From positions 25,358,001-25,422,000 of the forward strand of contig CM075101.1 in assembly GCA_037576195.1 (NCBI GenBank): a stretch of 64,000 nt of DNA. Direction: 5' to 3'. A program made the translations under genes and the position numbers. The DNA comes from Phytoseiulus persimilis (lineage: Eukaryota > Arthropoda > Arachnida > Mesostigmata > Phytoseiidae). This document shows positions 11,768 to 22,574 of the stretch, in pieces (the first letter of the stretch is position 1; each line of letters starts with the position of its first letter). Under the pieces are notes generated by a model. That model was not told where the DNA came from, did no database searches, and saw only the letters and a program-made list of their open reading frames with translations.

Positions 11768-12561
11768 TAGGCCTTGCAAATAAACGCATTTCTGGATGAC
11801 CGCGGTTACGGTTAACCGATAACCTCAAATCCATAACCGCAATAGCGCTTAACCGCGAAATCAGTACCGAAAACCGCGGTGATAACCGCGGTCTTTTTTT
11901 CATAGGGAATCCTCGAGGTCGTCTTTTGAGCTGCTTCCAATTTTGGTCTGACTCCAAATTACTGCTCCCGGCTTCGATATCACCGTTATCGTCTTTGAAA
12001 AGGGCGTATGTTCTCCGCTCCGTCCAGTGCATGAGAGATAGCCGTTTCTTGCTGGGACTTCGTCACAATTCTTTCATCGATGCCTTCCAACGGGGGTGCA
12101 ACCCACACGATAGCTACTTCCGCTGTGCTCTGTTCCCTGAACCTACCAGATGCGCAAAGCTCTGGAAGATTGAGACTCCCGCCTCCAATGCTGGCTCGTC
12201 GATTCCTTGAACGGCTTGCTCATGAGGACATGGGGAGGCTGTTGCTGATGTGTGATACGTCCAGCCATAATTGCTAGCCAGGTGCGGCTTCCGAAAGCGT
12301 GTACGAACTCCGTTTAACGGGAGTCATCACACAAGATATCACAGTTCCAGAAGCAATCCATTTCTCTTCAATTCTCAGCACCTAATTCCAGATCCCCAGC
12401 CAGAGTACGCTCATCAGACACGACGCTTTCTGGAAAAATCATACGTTCCGGGAAATCGCGGTTAAATGTGGTCATAACCGCAACTGTCTCGCGCTTTTTG
12501 CGGTTGAAGCGCAAAATATTCGTGGTTATTAACCGCGATTAGATAACCGTTGCAAAGCCTA
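11768..12561. mobile_element. non-autonomous hAT-type element with palindromic subterminal repeats
   Basis: A complete 794-bp element. The left end is TAGGCCTTGCAA (11768-11779); the right end (12550-12561) reads TAGGCTTTGCAA on the other strand, 11 of 12 matching. The flanks are CCACCTGC (11760-11767) and CCATCTGC (12562-12569), an 8-bp target duplication with one mismatch. Next to each end lies a cluster of variants of the palindrome AACCGCGGTT and its halves (11798-11896 and about 12455-12548). Such clusters in hAT elements are usually binding sites for the transposase. The interior has only short frames (largest 97 codons, 12032-11739 minus, crossing the left end), so I see no transposase. 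Confidence 0.8.
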
Positions 12562-13058
12562 CCATCTGCTCATGTGGAGCGTCAGGCGATGTCGAAACCC
12601 TGAGATGATGAATACGATAGTACCTCGCAATTTATGACACCGAGGCGAAGGTCAGGTTTTCCGCCGAGCTGTTCGGCTTCGATTCCATGGAATTCGTAAT
12701 TCTACGGTCTGCCATGGCTCCAGATCCTTATTTTTCCAGCAATGATTTTAGAGAAGTCGAGGACGCAGCTCATGAAGGAATCCATTGAAAGATGATTCGG
12801 ACCAGCACTGGAATCCGCTGCGGACTTGAAGCGCCACTAGGAACATCTTCGGGTATTCTGCTAACCATCGTCGCGGCCAGGGATTCTCGATGTGCTGACT
12901 CCGAGACAGCTGTCCCTCACTATAAATCTCGTTATTTGCATTTTTCTGTTCGTGTTTCATGCTCCGTCGGCGCTGTCCGTATAATATGCTAATTGATGGA
13001 AACATACATGACACCTCGCTCGCTTAACACGCCGGCTCGCGGAGGCGACGGCAAAACC
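12562..13058. other. no gene recognised
   Basis: Only short frames. The region ends at the GC-rich hairpin. A purine run facing leftwards (minus-strand AAGGGGGGA at 13079-13071) followed by TGTGTGCTGGG raised the idea of an LTR border here, but no second LTR or retroviral coding sequence supports it. Confidence 0.35.
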
Positions 13059-13142
13059 TCCCAGCACACATCCCCCCTTAAGCCCCCGACCTTTTGACTC
13101 TAGCCAGGGCCCCGAGCGGTGCCGTCGGGGCTTGTGCTGGGA
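13059..13142. repeat. GC-rich imperfect inverted repeat (hairpin)
   Basis: The right arm GTCGGGGCTTGTGCTGGGA (13124-13142) is complementary to two blocks on the left, TCCCAGCAC (13059-13067) and AGCCCCCGAC (13081-13090), separated by a 13-base interruption. Inside, CCCCGA (13110-13115) pairs with TCGGGG (13125-13130). The whole could fold into a long stem. It may be a transposon terminus, a structured RNA element or chance in GC-rich DNA; nothing else identifies it. Confidence 0.5.
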
Positions 13143-14836
13143 GAGATTCTTTTTTGGTTTCCCTGATCTCGGCAACCATCCTGTGCTCCCACGACGCCCA
13201 CTTTTTTGCCTCCGTCCCGCCTGTTCAGAAACCAATGCAAGGCCCCTTGTCCTCTGGAAATCCTCTTTCCGAGACTCCATGAGTGCGTCTGATCCTCATG
13301 AATCCTGCCATCCCCCTTCTGACCCCCGTTTTCCCTCATGATCGCTCTCGAGCCCCTTATCCTGCCCTGGATTCCCGGCTCCATCTCTTGTACCCTTCCT
13401 CGTCCGGGGCGTGTTGCCCACCTAGCTGCCATAACCCCGAATTCAGCGCTGACTCTGCAAATCTTCCTCCTCCGTGTCGACTTGACAGCCGCCTAAATTT
13501 TACACTGCCAAGCAAGAGTTCCTAGTTCGCTGGTCCTTCCGCTCTCTGTATCTTCCGGAAGGAGCTTACCATCACTCTCTCTCTCTCTCACACGAGGAAC
13601 ACAATGTACTCCTGGCAGTGTCCAGTCCTCAGGAAATTCGACTCAAATATGGACCAGGCTTCTTTGAGGACGGCCTTCATTGTTCTGGTTCCTCGCACGC
13701 ATCTCTTCCTCGGACCTCGTCTAGACTCCTCGCACGTGCCGGAGGTTTCCTTTGCCGAAGATTTCTCCGACTCTCCGTCGTCAGAGCTAGGAGCCGCATG
13801 CTTCATTGATCAACACGCGGGCACGAATGACCTGAGTTTTGATCGTGCTGCGATTGTCCTGGGAATGGTCCGCAAAGATCGGAACTCTAGGAGCATCACT
13901 ATGACTTCAGCTTTGTACATGTGTGTACACAAACACATGTAGGCAACAAGAGCAAATCTATCGAGTTGCTTTCGGGACCCTGAAGATCGCTGGCTGGATC
14001 GTTGATTGCTGCGCAAATCCCGTGTTCGCGCGATATTCCTTTGTGCCTCACGGAGCATACTGACTAGGTGCCTGCCTGTCTTCCCGCTTCGCCTGCTTCC
14101 AGATCCGTTGTGTTGGTGCAGCTGCCGCTGCTGATGCGCTTGCAGTTGCCGGTTTCGCGACTGAAGGAAGAAGTGGCGACCCCTGATCGCGCGGCCGGAT
14201 GCCGCGCCGGAAGTCAATCACCGCGCCAAGATTGAATGTAAAGCGTGGAAGCAGCCCTGTATTCCCCGCAGCGGCCCCATCCGCCCTGGCCCCGCTCAGC
14301 CTTCCGCAGAGTTCCGGCCGCCAGCGGCAAAGCCAAGAAGTGTTGCTTCTGTTCAGCTGGATGCCTCGCTTGAGCTATGCCTCCGAACAGCGCTCAAATT
14401 CCTGAATCGCGGATTCTTTGTATGGATTTTGCCGCCGACAGTGATATCAGATAAGAGACTCGGGAGAACTCGACACCCAGAAACTAGATTGGAGGCCGAA
14501 TCAAATGAGAACCGAAAGAGCGGAGGAGACTGTCGGCGCAACTAGATTTTTGCGCGGTCATGGGAGTGAGTGATAATGCTGTTTGGTTCGTCGCGTGCGT
14601 GGGAGCTCATTCGTATGAAGGAAGGAATAAGTCCTCAGAAGGACATCCCCGCACCGGACCCCCGTTCTGGGAGTCCCGTCCTCTCCCGGATGGCCAGGAG
14701 AAATCGCGGGCCCGATACATCTGATCCAGAGAGAGCGGGCACCATCCAGACACCGAGACCATCAACCTGAGGTGGTGTTGGAACAGCGCAGACTGCGTGA
14801 GCCGCTTTCCCGTCTCTGAGGTCACAACGCTGTGTC
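13143..14836. other. no gene recognised
   Basis: A run of CT dinucleotides lies at about 13574-13589. Overlapping frames of 60-135 codons on both strands (for example 13604-13942 plus, 14217-13810 minus) have no clear support. The stretch 13150-13530 is markedly pyrimidine-rich on the plus strand. Confidence 0.35.
13574..13589. repeat. CT dinucleotide microsatellite
   Basis: Uninterrupted CT repeat of about eight units. Confidence 0.8.
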
Positions 14837-15163
14837 ATGGATGGACAGATCGCGGTTGCAATCGGCCTCGGGGATTTCGCCTCCCAGAAAGTTGATTGGA
14901 TACCAGAGTGCCATGAGAGATCGCACCCGCAGCCGGTCGACCGAAGGGCGAGAATAACTCTTCGGGGAAAATTCGCGGTCTCCGATGTTCGAGGAAAATG
15001 TGTTTTTCCCACCCTTTTCAGCGATGCTCTAGAGACCCTCAGCGGATTTTCCCGGGTCGGGGAGCCGGCAGACGCTCAACTCGTCATCCATGATTACTAT
15101 GGAGGGAACATTGTTCCGTCGGGAACCACGTTTGATCAGGTTCTGGCCACATTGATGGGATAA
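14837..15163 (+). CDS. candidate small ORF, unknown product
   Basis: An ATG in GTCATGG context begins a 108-codon frame ending in TAA. Its composition is balanced and protein-like (MDGQIAVAIGLGDFAS at the start; VIHDYYGGNIVPSGTTFD near the end). There is no signal peptide, membrane segment or cysteine pattern, and no family I recognise. It could be an intronless small gene or an exon whose true borders lie inside the frame. No other frame in the 330 bases competes strongly on the plus strand; a 98-codon minus frame overlaps its 3' end. Confidence 0.32.
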   Translation: MDGQIAVAIGLGDFASQKVDWIPECHERSHPQPVDRRARITLRGKFAVSDVRGKCVFPTLFSDALETLSGFSRVGEPADAQLVIHDYYGGNIVPSGTTFDQVLATLMG

Positions 15164-18100
15164 GGATCTTCCGGAGAAGGTCTTAACGTATCCTTTCTTC
15201 GTCGTTATTAGCTGCGGCTTAACGCGAAGCCGCCGTGATGCACGTTTCCGAGGAGCAGAGTCTGTAAGGTACTTCCTGATCTTCCTCCTCTCGGCAATCG
15301 CTCCGGTATCGTGCATTTTTCCCAAATTAGGGGGAGAGTGTCACCTTTAACTCCCGTTCCGCCGGGTCGAGCGCGAGAGACTCGCATTGGCAACGAATTT
15401 ACGTCGTGAAAGAACGAAGCTCCGGTTACGAGCAGAACTGGTGCAAGAGATGCTCGACTTGGCTCACCTCCGACGCGCCGTTCTCCTCGACGAAGATTCA
15501 GACGCGACCTCAGGGCAGAGAAAGGACCTTCGCGTGCCGCGACTGATTTTCGCGAAGCATTGCGGTCACGGCGTATTCTCTCACCACGTGGGCTCAAATC
15601 CCTTTAGGGAAGGGCGTGCACCAAAGATAGGGCCGCACATGATGCGTGAGGCTGCGACCGTTCCGACTCCAAGAAAATGCTCACTCTCGTACGATATATG
15701 AGCTCTTGAACAGAATGGAACAGAGTGTCCACTCGGTCGAGAGGCTTCAGTCAGCTTGGTGGAAGACTTCGCTTCTGGTAGGTATGTGGGTAGACAGCTG
15801 AACGCGCTCCGCCCCCTCCGGTTCCCGAACGGTTGTGCGGGCGAACGGGCAAGCGAGCGAACTTTTCCACGAAACGGAGCAGCCGACCATAGAGAATTGG
15901 ATTCTACAATCCGAAACGTCGAACCGTTGCCACGGTTTTCTCCCGTCGCTCGAATCGTGGTTGCTATGGATTGATTTTTTCTCCTCCATATTTTCCCGCG
16001 CAGTTGGAGATTAGAGACCCAATGTCGCTCACCTTATCCAAACGGCAGCGGGAAGGCTCAACTGATCAGTTATTCGGGATCCAGAGCGTTGGATCAGGAA
16101 AAAATCATGTTCCAATCCGTATAAGCACCAATAAGGGAGAACAGCATTGTTCGAGTTCCCTCCTCTGCCTCTCCGTGCCTTTCCATCGCAACGCAAGAAC
16201 TCCGATCAAACATGTTCTGGGAGCTCCTGTTTGCGAAAGCTCGGTTTTTAGGAGCGGTGTCGTGGCGGCGGAAAGTAGACGCTCGTAAACCACCGCCGGA
16301 ATGGCCGAGTGATCAACGTGTTCTGTATGTTCGATAGCGCCGTCCAAGGCTATCCAGAGCCGGAGGTCAGAGCGTGGAAACTCGGTTCAATCTCTCCCGG
16401 TTACGCACCGACTTCCGAAAACGAATGGTTCAAAGCAGGGCCGGTCGACTTGTTTCGATTCCCTACCAGGTCTCTGCGAAGGTCACTCTCGTATATACGC
16501 CGGATTTCCGTGGAGGATCTCCACTGATCAGCAACCGCACCAGTTGCATCCTCGAACTTGCCCGTTGGGAACCCGACTGACTGATCGATGCTTCCTCTCT
16601 GCCTCTGTCCGTCCATCGAGAAACCGTTCGGACATCGCTTTGCTCCCGGATGACCTTCCGGAATCCACTCTCATCCCTCGCATCCTGTGGTGATCCAATT
16701 TCAGATCTTGGAACAAACAGAGATGGCTGTGGCAGCCCATACGCGTCTTCACCACAGAAGCCGTGGGGACTGCTTCGACCGATCGGCTATTCCTCCGGGT
16801 CTCCGCCCGAATAACGTCGCCTGGTGTTTTTTCGCGGCCGACCCCGCTGCTGCTTCTGTTGCTGCAGGCCCGCAGAACGAGCAGCGGGCGGCCCAACGGT
16901 GAGAGGTGTTCCATTCGGTCCAGATAGCGAAGTGACGTTCCTCGGTCCCGTTATGGTGAACAACTTGGCCTCTCAACATTTGCCAACGCTCCCTCACGTC
17001 TGCCGTTCTCATTACTTACGGAAAATCCCACCCACTCCCTCCCTCCATTCTCCGACCCCTCGCATGGGACGTCGCTCCAAAGCCTCCATATGATGCTTCG
17101 AGATCCCCCCTCGTAACTCGGACGCCAACGGTCTCCAAGCACTCCCGTCGGCGCCTCAGCAATTCATTTGAATCAGAAAGGAGCTGTACTTCTTTGTTTC
17201 GAGCAAGCAAGAGCGACGGCTGGTGGTGTATCATCGCTAATTGATGAGTCGCGGAAATTTCGAGTGGCGTGAGTGAACGTCGCACGCGCGGCGTCTTGCT
17301 CCCCGACCTGATGAGCATAACTGCATTTCCTTTTCCCTGGGAATCTCGTCACCGTTCGGATCCTCTATCTTATTTGATGCGGGAGTCTCCTTCCACAGCT
17401 CCGGGGCATCTCGAGCTCGAACTCGCTGTTTGGAGGCGCGTCGTGTAGACTCACGTAACGACTACTTTACATTTGACAGCTGCCATGTGTGCTGAGGGCT
17501 CCAGGTGCTTGGTCCAAGAAGACGAGTCAAATGATGTTTCGACAACAATGTTACCCCCTACGTTGTTCTACTCCAGCGGAGGGAGCACGACCGCGACGTC
17601 ACCGCCTGAATGAAGCCATTTCGCCGAGTTCGGACTCAAATACAATTCCACCTGAAGCAATTGTTTCGCCAATTCATTCGCTTATTGAGGAGTCCGGGCA
17701 CGACGACGGCACCCGTCGTCTCAGATCCTGAGCAAGCTTGGAATGGTTCGGCAGCTTTCCGAACTCACGCATGCTCCCACCTCCCTGGGCGTCCCTCCTG
17801 TCGGATTCAAAGTTATTCGAACGAACTCGCGAGCACGCTATCATCTGACCGAGTTCCGAGATTCTGCGTTCTGTTCCAGATCAGTGAAACTTCTCTTTCA
17901 GTGAACTCTCGGGCTCGCTTTCCATCTTGGGAGGTACTCAGCTCGTGCTCTCGAGGATGGATCGAAACACAGACACCCGATCCAAAGCCGAGGAAGAGAC
18001 ACTCGCTTCGGATTCCCCGCGAACGCGGAAGCGCAAACTAAACGGCCGGGATAGTTTGAGACATCGGTGCTCGATGCCCGGCAACCTCATTTCTCCTCCT

Positions 18101-18970
18101 AAGTCTCCTTCGGGTTTCATAGAATTCCTGAACTGCGAAGGAATTTACTACAAATTGGCTCTCGTGCCTTAATGAGCTCGTTGCCGAAGAGAACGCTTTT
18201 GTGATCAAGTGGCAGTACCGGCTGCAGGGCTCTTCTCTGCCTGCGTTATCTTTTCCGGTTATTCTCTTGTTGCTCCTCCAATGTATCCTTGTTGTCTCTT
18301 CCTCGTCTCCTTCTCTGAGTGGGCCCGTTCTTGGGACCTCGCTGAGTGACTCCCAAACGCTCGCTAGAAGGAACCTCCTGTTATCTCGTTCCCGGAGTCT
18401 GATCCGATTCCGCTCACTGTGGGTCTTCTCTCGTATGGTGGCTCAGTATTTATCGCAGCCGCAGTCTGGAGCTTCCACGAAGATTTCAAAACGAGGACAC
18501 AAACTTGCGTAGGCAGGAGGAGAATTGAGAGTAGACGGACAATGTAACATCTGCTCGAGCGGAACGAAAGGGAGACAAGAACGATATTCAAACAGAGACC
18601 CTCCAGCAGGCAGACGCGTCTCGGCTCGCCCTTTTTCCGCTGTTTGAACACTTCGGGGAGGGGGGGGGGGGGCTTTAATTCCAGCGTTGACAAATATCAT
18701 CCCCGAACGGCCTGTCTTCTCTCTCAGTTTCCTTCCCAGAGCCCCTCGACCGTTTTTCCTCAATATTGCCCCTCGTCGTTCTCTTGTGCGGCTCCCCATC
18801 CAAACCCGAGCAGGCAGTGTGGTGGCGGAGGCATCGACGGTGGCGACGACGGTGCCGGCGGCAGCGGTGCGGTGCTGCGCTATCCTGGCAAGGCATCGGC
18901 GAAACGTATAATTTGCTGAAGCCCTGCACGTCCGCTTCTTCCCGAAAGTCCCTTCTTCTTCTAACGAGCA
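15164..18970. other. no gene recognised
   Basis: Frames up to 143 codons occur on both strands but overlap each other and show no recognisable domain. One at 18201-18512 plus contains a leucine-rich hydrophobic run but starts with GTG, not ATG, in an otherwise eukaryotic context. A G run lies at 18661-18672. Confidence 0.3.
18661..18672. repeat. G12 homopolymer
   Basis: Twelve consecutive G, preceded by GGGGA. A likely length-variable site and a sequencing risk: frames crossing it should not be trusted. Confidence 0.85.
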
Positions 18971-19576
18971 CTAATTTAGCGAAGGACGACTCCTGCTCCG
19001 AAAGTAGGAAGCGCCTGCGTCACCACACACCGTCAGACGAATGATAGCACGCAGTTCAGAATACCTAAACTCATCGAAGCGACCCGGGCTCTCGGAGGGA
19101 AGTGAAATCTTCGTATTTTGAAGCTCCGGGCGCCCGGGCACGTAAAACCTGCCGCGCCGCGGGACGAAATCCTGTTCAAACCGAGAGGAAGCGACATCTT
19201 TACGTAGGATCGTCCGGGTTATCATCCTTGGAGAGCTGTACCCCGGCGGGAATAATTGTTTTTCGTTGGGATAGTCATCGCAGTTCCCTTGTCGTGCAGT
19301 CTGTTTCACTTTCGGGCTAGTGTCGTTCGCTAAGCTCTCTGGGCCGGGAGGGAAATCCCGACTCGAAAGTTGGTACAATGCAGGGTGAGCCAACAGTTGA
19401 ACACAAAGAGCAGCGGTGAATAGAGCCACTCGATGCACAGTTCCGGCAACGTCAACCTCACGAGCTCGCTTGATCGCCGTCACTGAATATTCTTGCTGCT
19501 GCTTGTTAACGGCGAGAAGCCTCGAGACATGCGCCGATCCCTCGGAAGTACCCGAAAACAACTGTTTCGAAATCAT
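18971..19576 (-). CDS. candidate membrane or secreted protein exon, unknown
   Basis: A 201-codon frame starts at ATG 19576 (MISKQLFSGTSEGSAHVSRL). Residues about 48-66 form a hydrophobic segment (HRVALFTAALCVQLLAHP) that could be an internal signal anchor. It is followed by a polar region with a possible N-glycosylation site (NDTS) and a GNCDDYPNEK stretch. The C-terminal part is arginine/serine-rich and may be intron read-through. No family recognised. A frame of this length is near what chance allows in a window of this size, so confidence is limited. It partly follows another coding-like minus frame at 19836-19573, which may be an upstream exon. Confidence 0.3.
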   Translation of the reverse strand: MISKQLFSGTSEGSAHVSRLLAVNKQQQEYSVTAIKRAREVDVAGTVHRVALFTAALCVQLLAHPALYQLSSRDFPPGPESLANDTSPKVKQTARQGNCDDYPNEKQLFPPGYSSPRMITRTILRKDVASSRFEQDFVPRRGRFYVPGRPELQNTKISLPSESPGRFDEFRYSELRAIIRLTVCGDAGASYFRSRSRPSLN

Positions 19577-19836
19577 CGTCTTGGTGGAAGCGCGGAATCC
19601 GACGAGTGAACGCCGAGATTTCTGGCGATCTCGCCCTCATTCTTCAAGTTTCTCGAAACTTCCCCCGAGCGGTTGAATGAAGCTCGCGAGCCGTTTCGAT
19701 TGGGCGTTCGAAAGTCCACGATAGCCGCGTCGCCCAAAAGTGTTGATTTTGCTTCAACAGCGAAAAGTTCAGGCCTGGTTAGTACGAGTGCTGCAGGAAC
19801 CGCAATGTTTCGGACGCCGTCCGTGAAGTCCGGCAA
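19573..19836 (-). CDS. candidate upstream exon, unknown product
   Basis: An 87-codon minus frame with protein-like composition (LPDFTDGVRNIAVPAALVLT early; VSRNLKNEGEIARNLGVHSS late) and no ATG at its 5' end, as expected of an internal exon. A possible acceptor is CGCGGCTAG just upstream, near 19848. Its TGA at 19573 overlaps the ATG of the next minus frame by four bases (ATGA). That arrangement would be translational coupling in bacteria but is more probably coincidence or splicing here. Confidence 0.22.
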   Translation of the reverse strand: MPDFTDGVRNIAVPAALVLTRPELFAVEAKSTLLGDAAIVDFRTPNRNGSRASFNRSGEVSRNLKNEGEIARNLGVHSSDSALPPRR

Positions 19837-19985
19837 GCCCCGCGTCTAGCCGCGATAGTTTGAGCCTCTCGAGTACCAACCGGGTCTGGCGGCAGCAGCT
19901 GGGGTAGCGAAAACTTCAGTCTTATCAATGCAAAGTCTGCTTTCGGAATCGGCTGTGGAATATTCATGATCGTGATCATCATCAA

Positions 19986-22136
19986 CGCGATGTTCCAGTC
20001 GAATCCAGACAGCTAGCGTTCAATTTAGCCGCAGAGAGCTGAGCGAAGCGTTCAAAGAAAGTAGAATTGGTTTCGTCGGAAACGAAATTTCCGATCCTTC
20101 ACTGGCTGGCTGGATCGCAGGCAGGCACCCGCATTGAGAACTCCGGTGAGAATCAGACTCCAGCCCTGGGGCCATTCAAGTGGTGAGCTCCGACCGGATG
20201 GCTCGCTCGGGAACGGGCTGGAATCGGAGGGAAAAGCGGGAGAAGCAATTTTTCGGTAACTGCTCCCACAAGTTCTCTCATCCGCGGCGAAGACGCTTGG
20301 CGTTGGAGAGCGCCGATGGACGCCACGTAACCGGAGCCACCGAAATGTATGACAGCGGTCATGAACTGTCTCAGGGTTTAAGGTCGCAGCGGCAGCAGGG
20401 CTGGTGAGCTCTCGGAGCGGCAAGAGACTGCATCAGGGGTCAAAGGGTCGAAAGCCCGAGAGGAGACGGAAGTTCGTTAAGCTCCAAGGCGGGAAATCTG
20501 ATCGCGCGATTCCTTTCTGTTCTCTGCTCGTGTTCGCTATTCATCCTTCCGATCCCCGGCATGAAGCTGCCATGCGATCCCGACCGTTCAAAGCTCGCTG
20601 CTGGAATCCTACGGCGACGCCCAGAGAATTAACTCAGAGGGAGCTGTTGATCCTCGAGAAATAAATGGTGAGTCCCAGCCTCCTCCGGGGGAGGAAATAT
20701 CAGGAAGCCCGGAATAGGATAGGGAGAAGAAGATGGAGCTCTCAAAGAGCGTCGGTGTTCCTTTTCCACTCCCCGACTCCGTTTGATTAAGGAGGGGGAG
20801 TCTGTAAAGGGAAGCTTTTCATTCACCGCAAATCCTCCGAGGTGCGCGCAGATCTGATTCAAACATGGCAGCACCTCTCAGGGACGGAGGAATAACTCAG
20901 TCTCTCTCTCTCCCTCCCCTCTCTCTCTCTCTCTGAGCTTTCAAATCTCCTCGCGGGTTGGAGCGTGCCTGCATCTGTGGGCTACAGCGACGTCTCTGTA
21001 TTCGACTGTGTTTGCTTGGATGGCTGACTTCGCCGCAGAATCATTTGACAGCATCCCAAAACGATTTCATGCCTCAATTCGTACCCGCTCGCAGCAACCT
21101 CGCCTCCCAAACGTCTACGTGCTCGCTCCATCTTCTACACTGTCCATATTTATCCACGAGTGACGAATTCCCGAGCCGAGGACCCCCATGGATATTGTTC
21201 TTCGACGGCGCCCTCGACCAGCTGCTTAGAAGCGCTGCGGTTGAGCCATCCTCGATTCTCCCCTTTGAGTGCTCGTCCTTGTCCGTAGCATTGCGTCAGG
21301 AGTTTTTTCCGCCCGATTGCGATTTGATTACATTAACATTTTTTTGCGGTGCGATCCTTCTGATCGATTCCCTCAGAGACCGAGCATCCGTTGCCTTCTC
21401 GCCCCGCTCCTCGCCAGAGGACTGACGCGCTGCTCCGAGATAACAACTTTTCTTCTGCACGACCGATGATCCGACTCTTTCGGCAATTTGAAATTCCAGC
21501 GCCGAGCCGTAGAACGTTCTTGAATTCGACTGTCAGAGAGACCCCCGGAGGGCAGCCGTTCGGCGGATGTTTACAGGCAGCGGAAGAACGCGCCGGACGA
21601 TGATAATGAAAACATAGAGAGCACTAGAACACACGAGGATAGCACTCGGACGAGGTCGCAGTGGAGACAGTCTCGGCCCATGTTTGGCTGTCGCAGAGGA
21701 CGGACCGCCGCTTTGTTTCCGATATGAGCGCCAATACGGTAGAAGCCACATATCACTTCGACAAAGGGTCCGCCATCGAGCCAGCACACAACGAACTCCT
21801 TCTATTCGGCAGAGCTCTGCGTTCGTTTACGCGTTTCATTCAAATGCTTCAGTTCATCTCTCTAATATTGACGACCTACAGGCAAGGGCCAAACGGGCGC
21901 CGCTCTGTCGCCGTTTCCTGGCGGCCCGCCCAACTGTTGGCGCCTCCTTGGATGAGATCCAAGTCGGCGTCTGTTCGCTTCTGCGTCGGGCTCGCTGTTT
22001 CCTGTGACGAATTCTGCGCTGAGGGCAGCGCCTGCCACTCTTCCTGCCTACGCATCAGCCACCCGAAAGTCAGTCAGCCAACGAAGGAACCTAACTGAGG
22101 GCACACCACTACATTTCGGAACGAGTACGACTCCGG
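19986..22136. other. no gene recognised; CT-rich repeat
   Basis: No supported gene. A CT/CCT tract lies at 20901-20934. A 155-codon plus frame (20958-21425) begins with TTG and lacks support. Confidence 0.3.
20901..20934. repeat. interrupted CT microsatellite
   Basis: About 34 bases of CT repeats interrupted by CCCTCCCC. Confidence 0.85.
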
Positions 22137-22574
22137 TCAAGGACGAATTTCGGCCCGGAGCTGGGCTCCAAGTGACTTAGGCCCAAAACCGATGAGAGAG
22201 ACGACGGGTTTCGCCAAGAGAGGCATCCCCCAACATGTGCCTTCGTTCGCTGGGACGTTGCCGATCAGAGAACATCGGCGTTCGGACTGAACCGACGACG
22301 CCATCGCATTCAAAATGAGGAAATGTCCGCTCATGAAGCGAGCGGTGTCCTCCGACCGAATCAATCGAATATGGAACTGAGGGTACTTGCCGGATGGGTC
22401 GTGTCCCTCCCATGCAAACGCCCCGGCCGTTTTATGGCAACAGGAATTCGGCGAACTATGACTGCTCCTCTGACACCAGCACATTGTGTGGACGTACGGA
22501 ACGAACGACACTCTCCGAGAAGGCCTGAACCGATCCCCATTCCGCGATGTGCCTGGCACCTTCCGATAGTTCAC
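22137..22574 (-). CDS. weak candidate coding exon, unknown product
   Basis: A minus-strand frame of 145 codons without an ATG start. Its middle part reads as plausible protein (AFAWEGHDPSGKYPQFHIRL; later GTCWGMPLLAKPVVSLIGFG). No domain recognised and no splice pair found, so this is reported only as the best frame of an otherwise empty stretch. Confidence 0.18.
   Translation of the reverse strand: MNYRKVPGTSRNGDRFRPSRRVSFVPYVHTMCWCQRSSHSSPNSCCHKTAGAFAWEGHDPSGKYPQFHIRLIRSEDTARFMSGHFLILNAMASSVQSERRCSLIGNVPANEGTCWGMPLLAKPVVSLIGFGPKSLGAQLRAEIRP

Noticed and set aside
12600-13080. Solo LTR starting at 13070 on the minus strand
   Set aside because: Only a purine run followed by TG suggests it; no second LTR, target duplication, primer site or retroviral coding sequence is seen.
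18443-18799. Minus frames crossing the G12 run as proteins
   Set aside because: The homopolymer produces proline runs and may be mis-sized; the frames have no other support.
19573-19576. ATGA overlap as translational coupling in a bacterial operon
   Set aside because: The rest of the window is clearly eukaryotic and no ribosome binding sites are seen; the overlap is probably chance.
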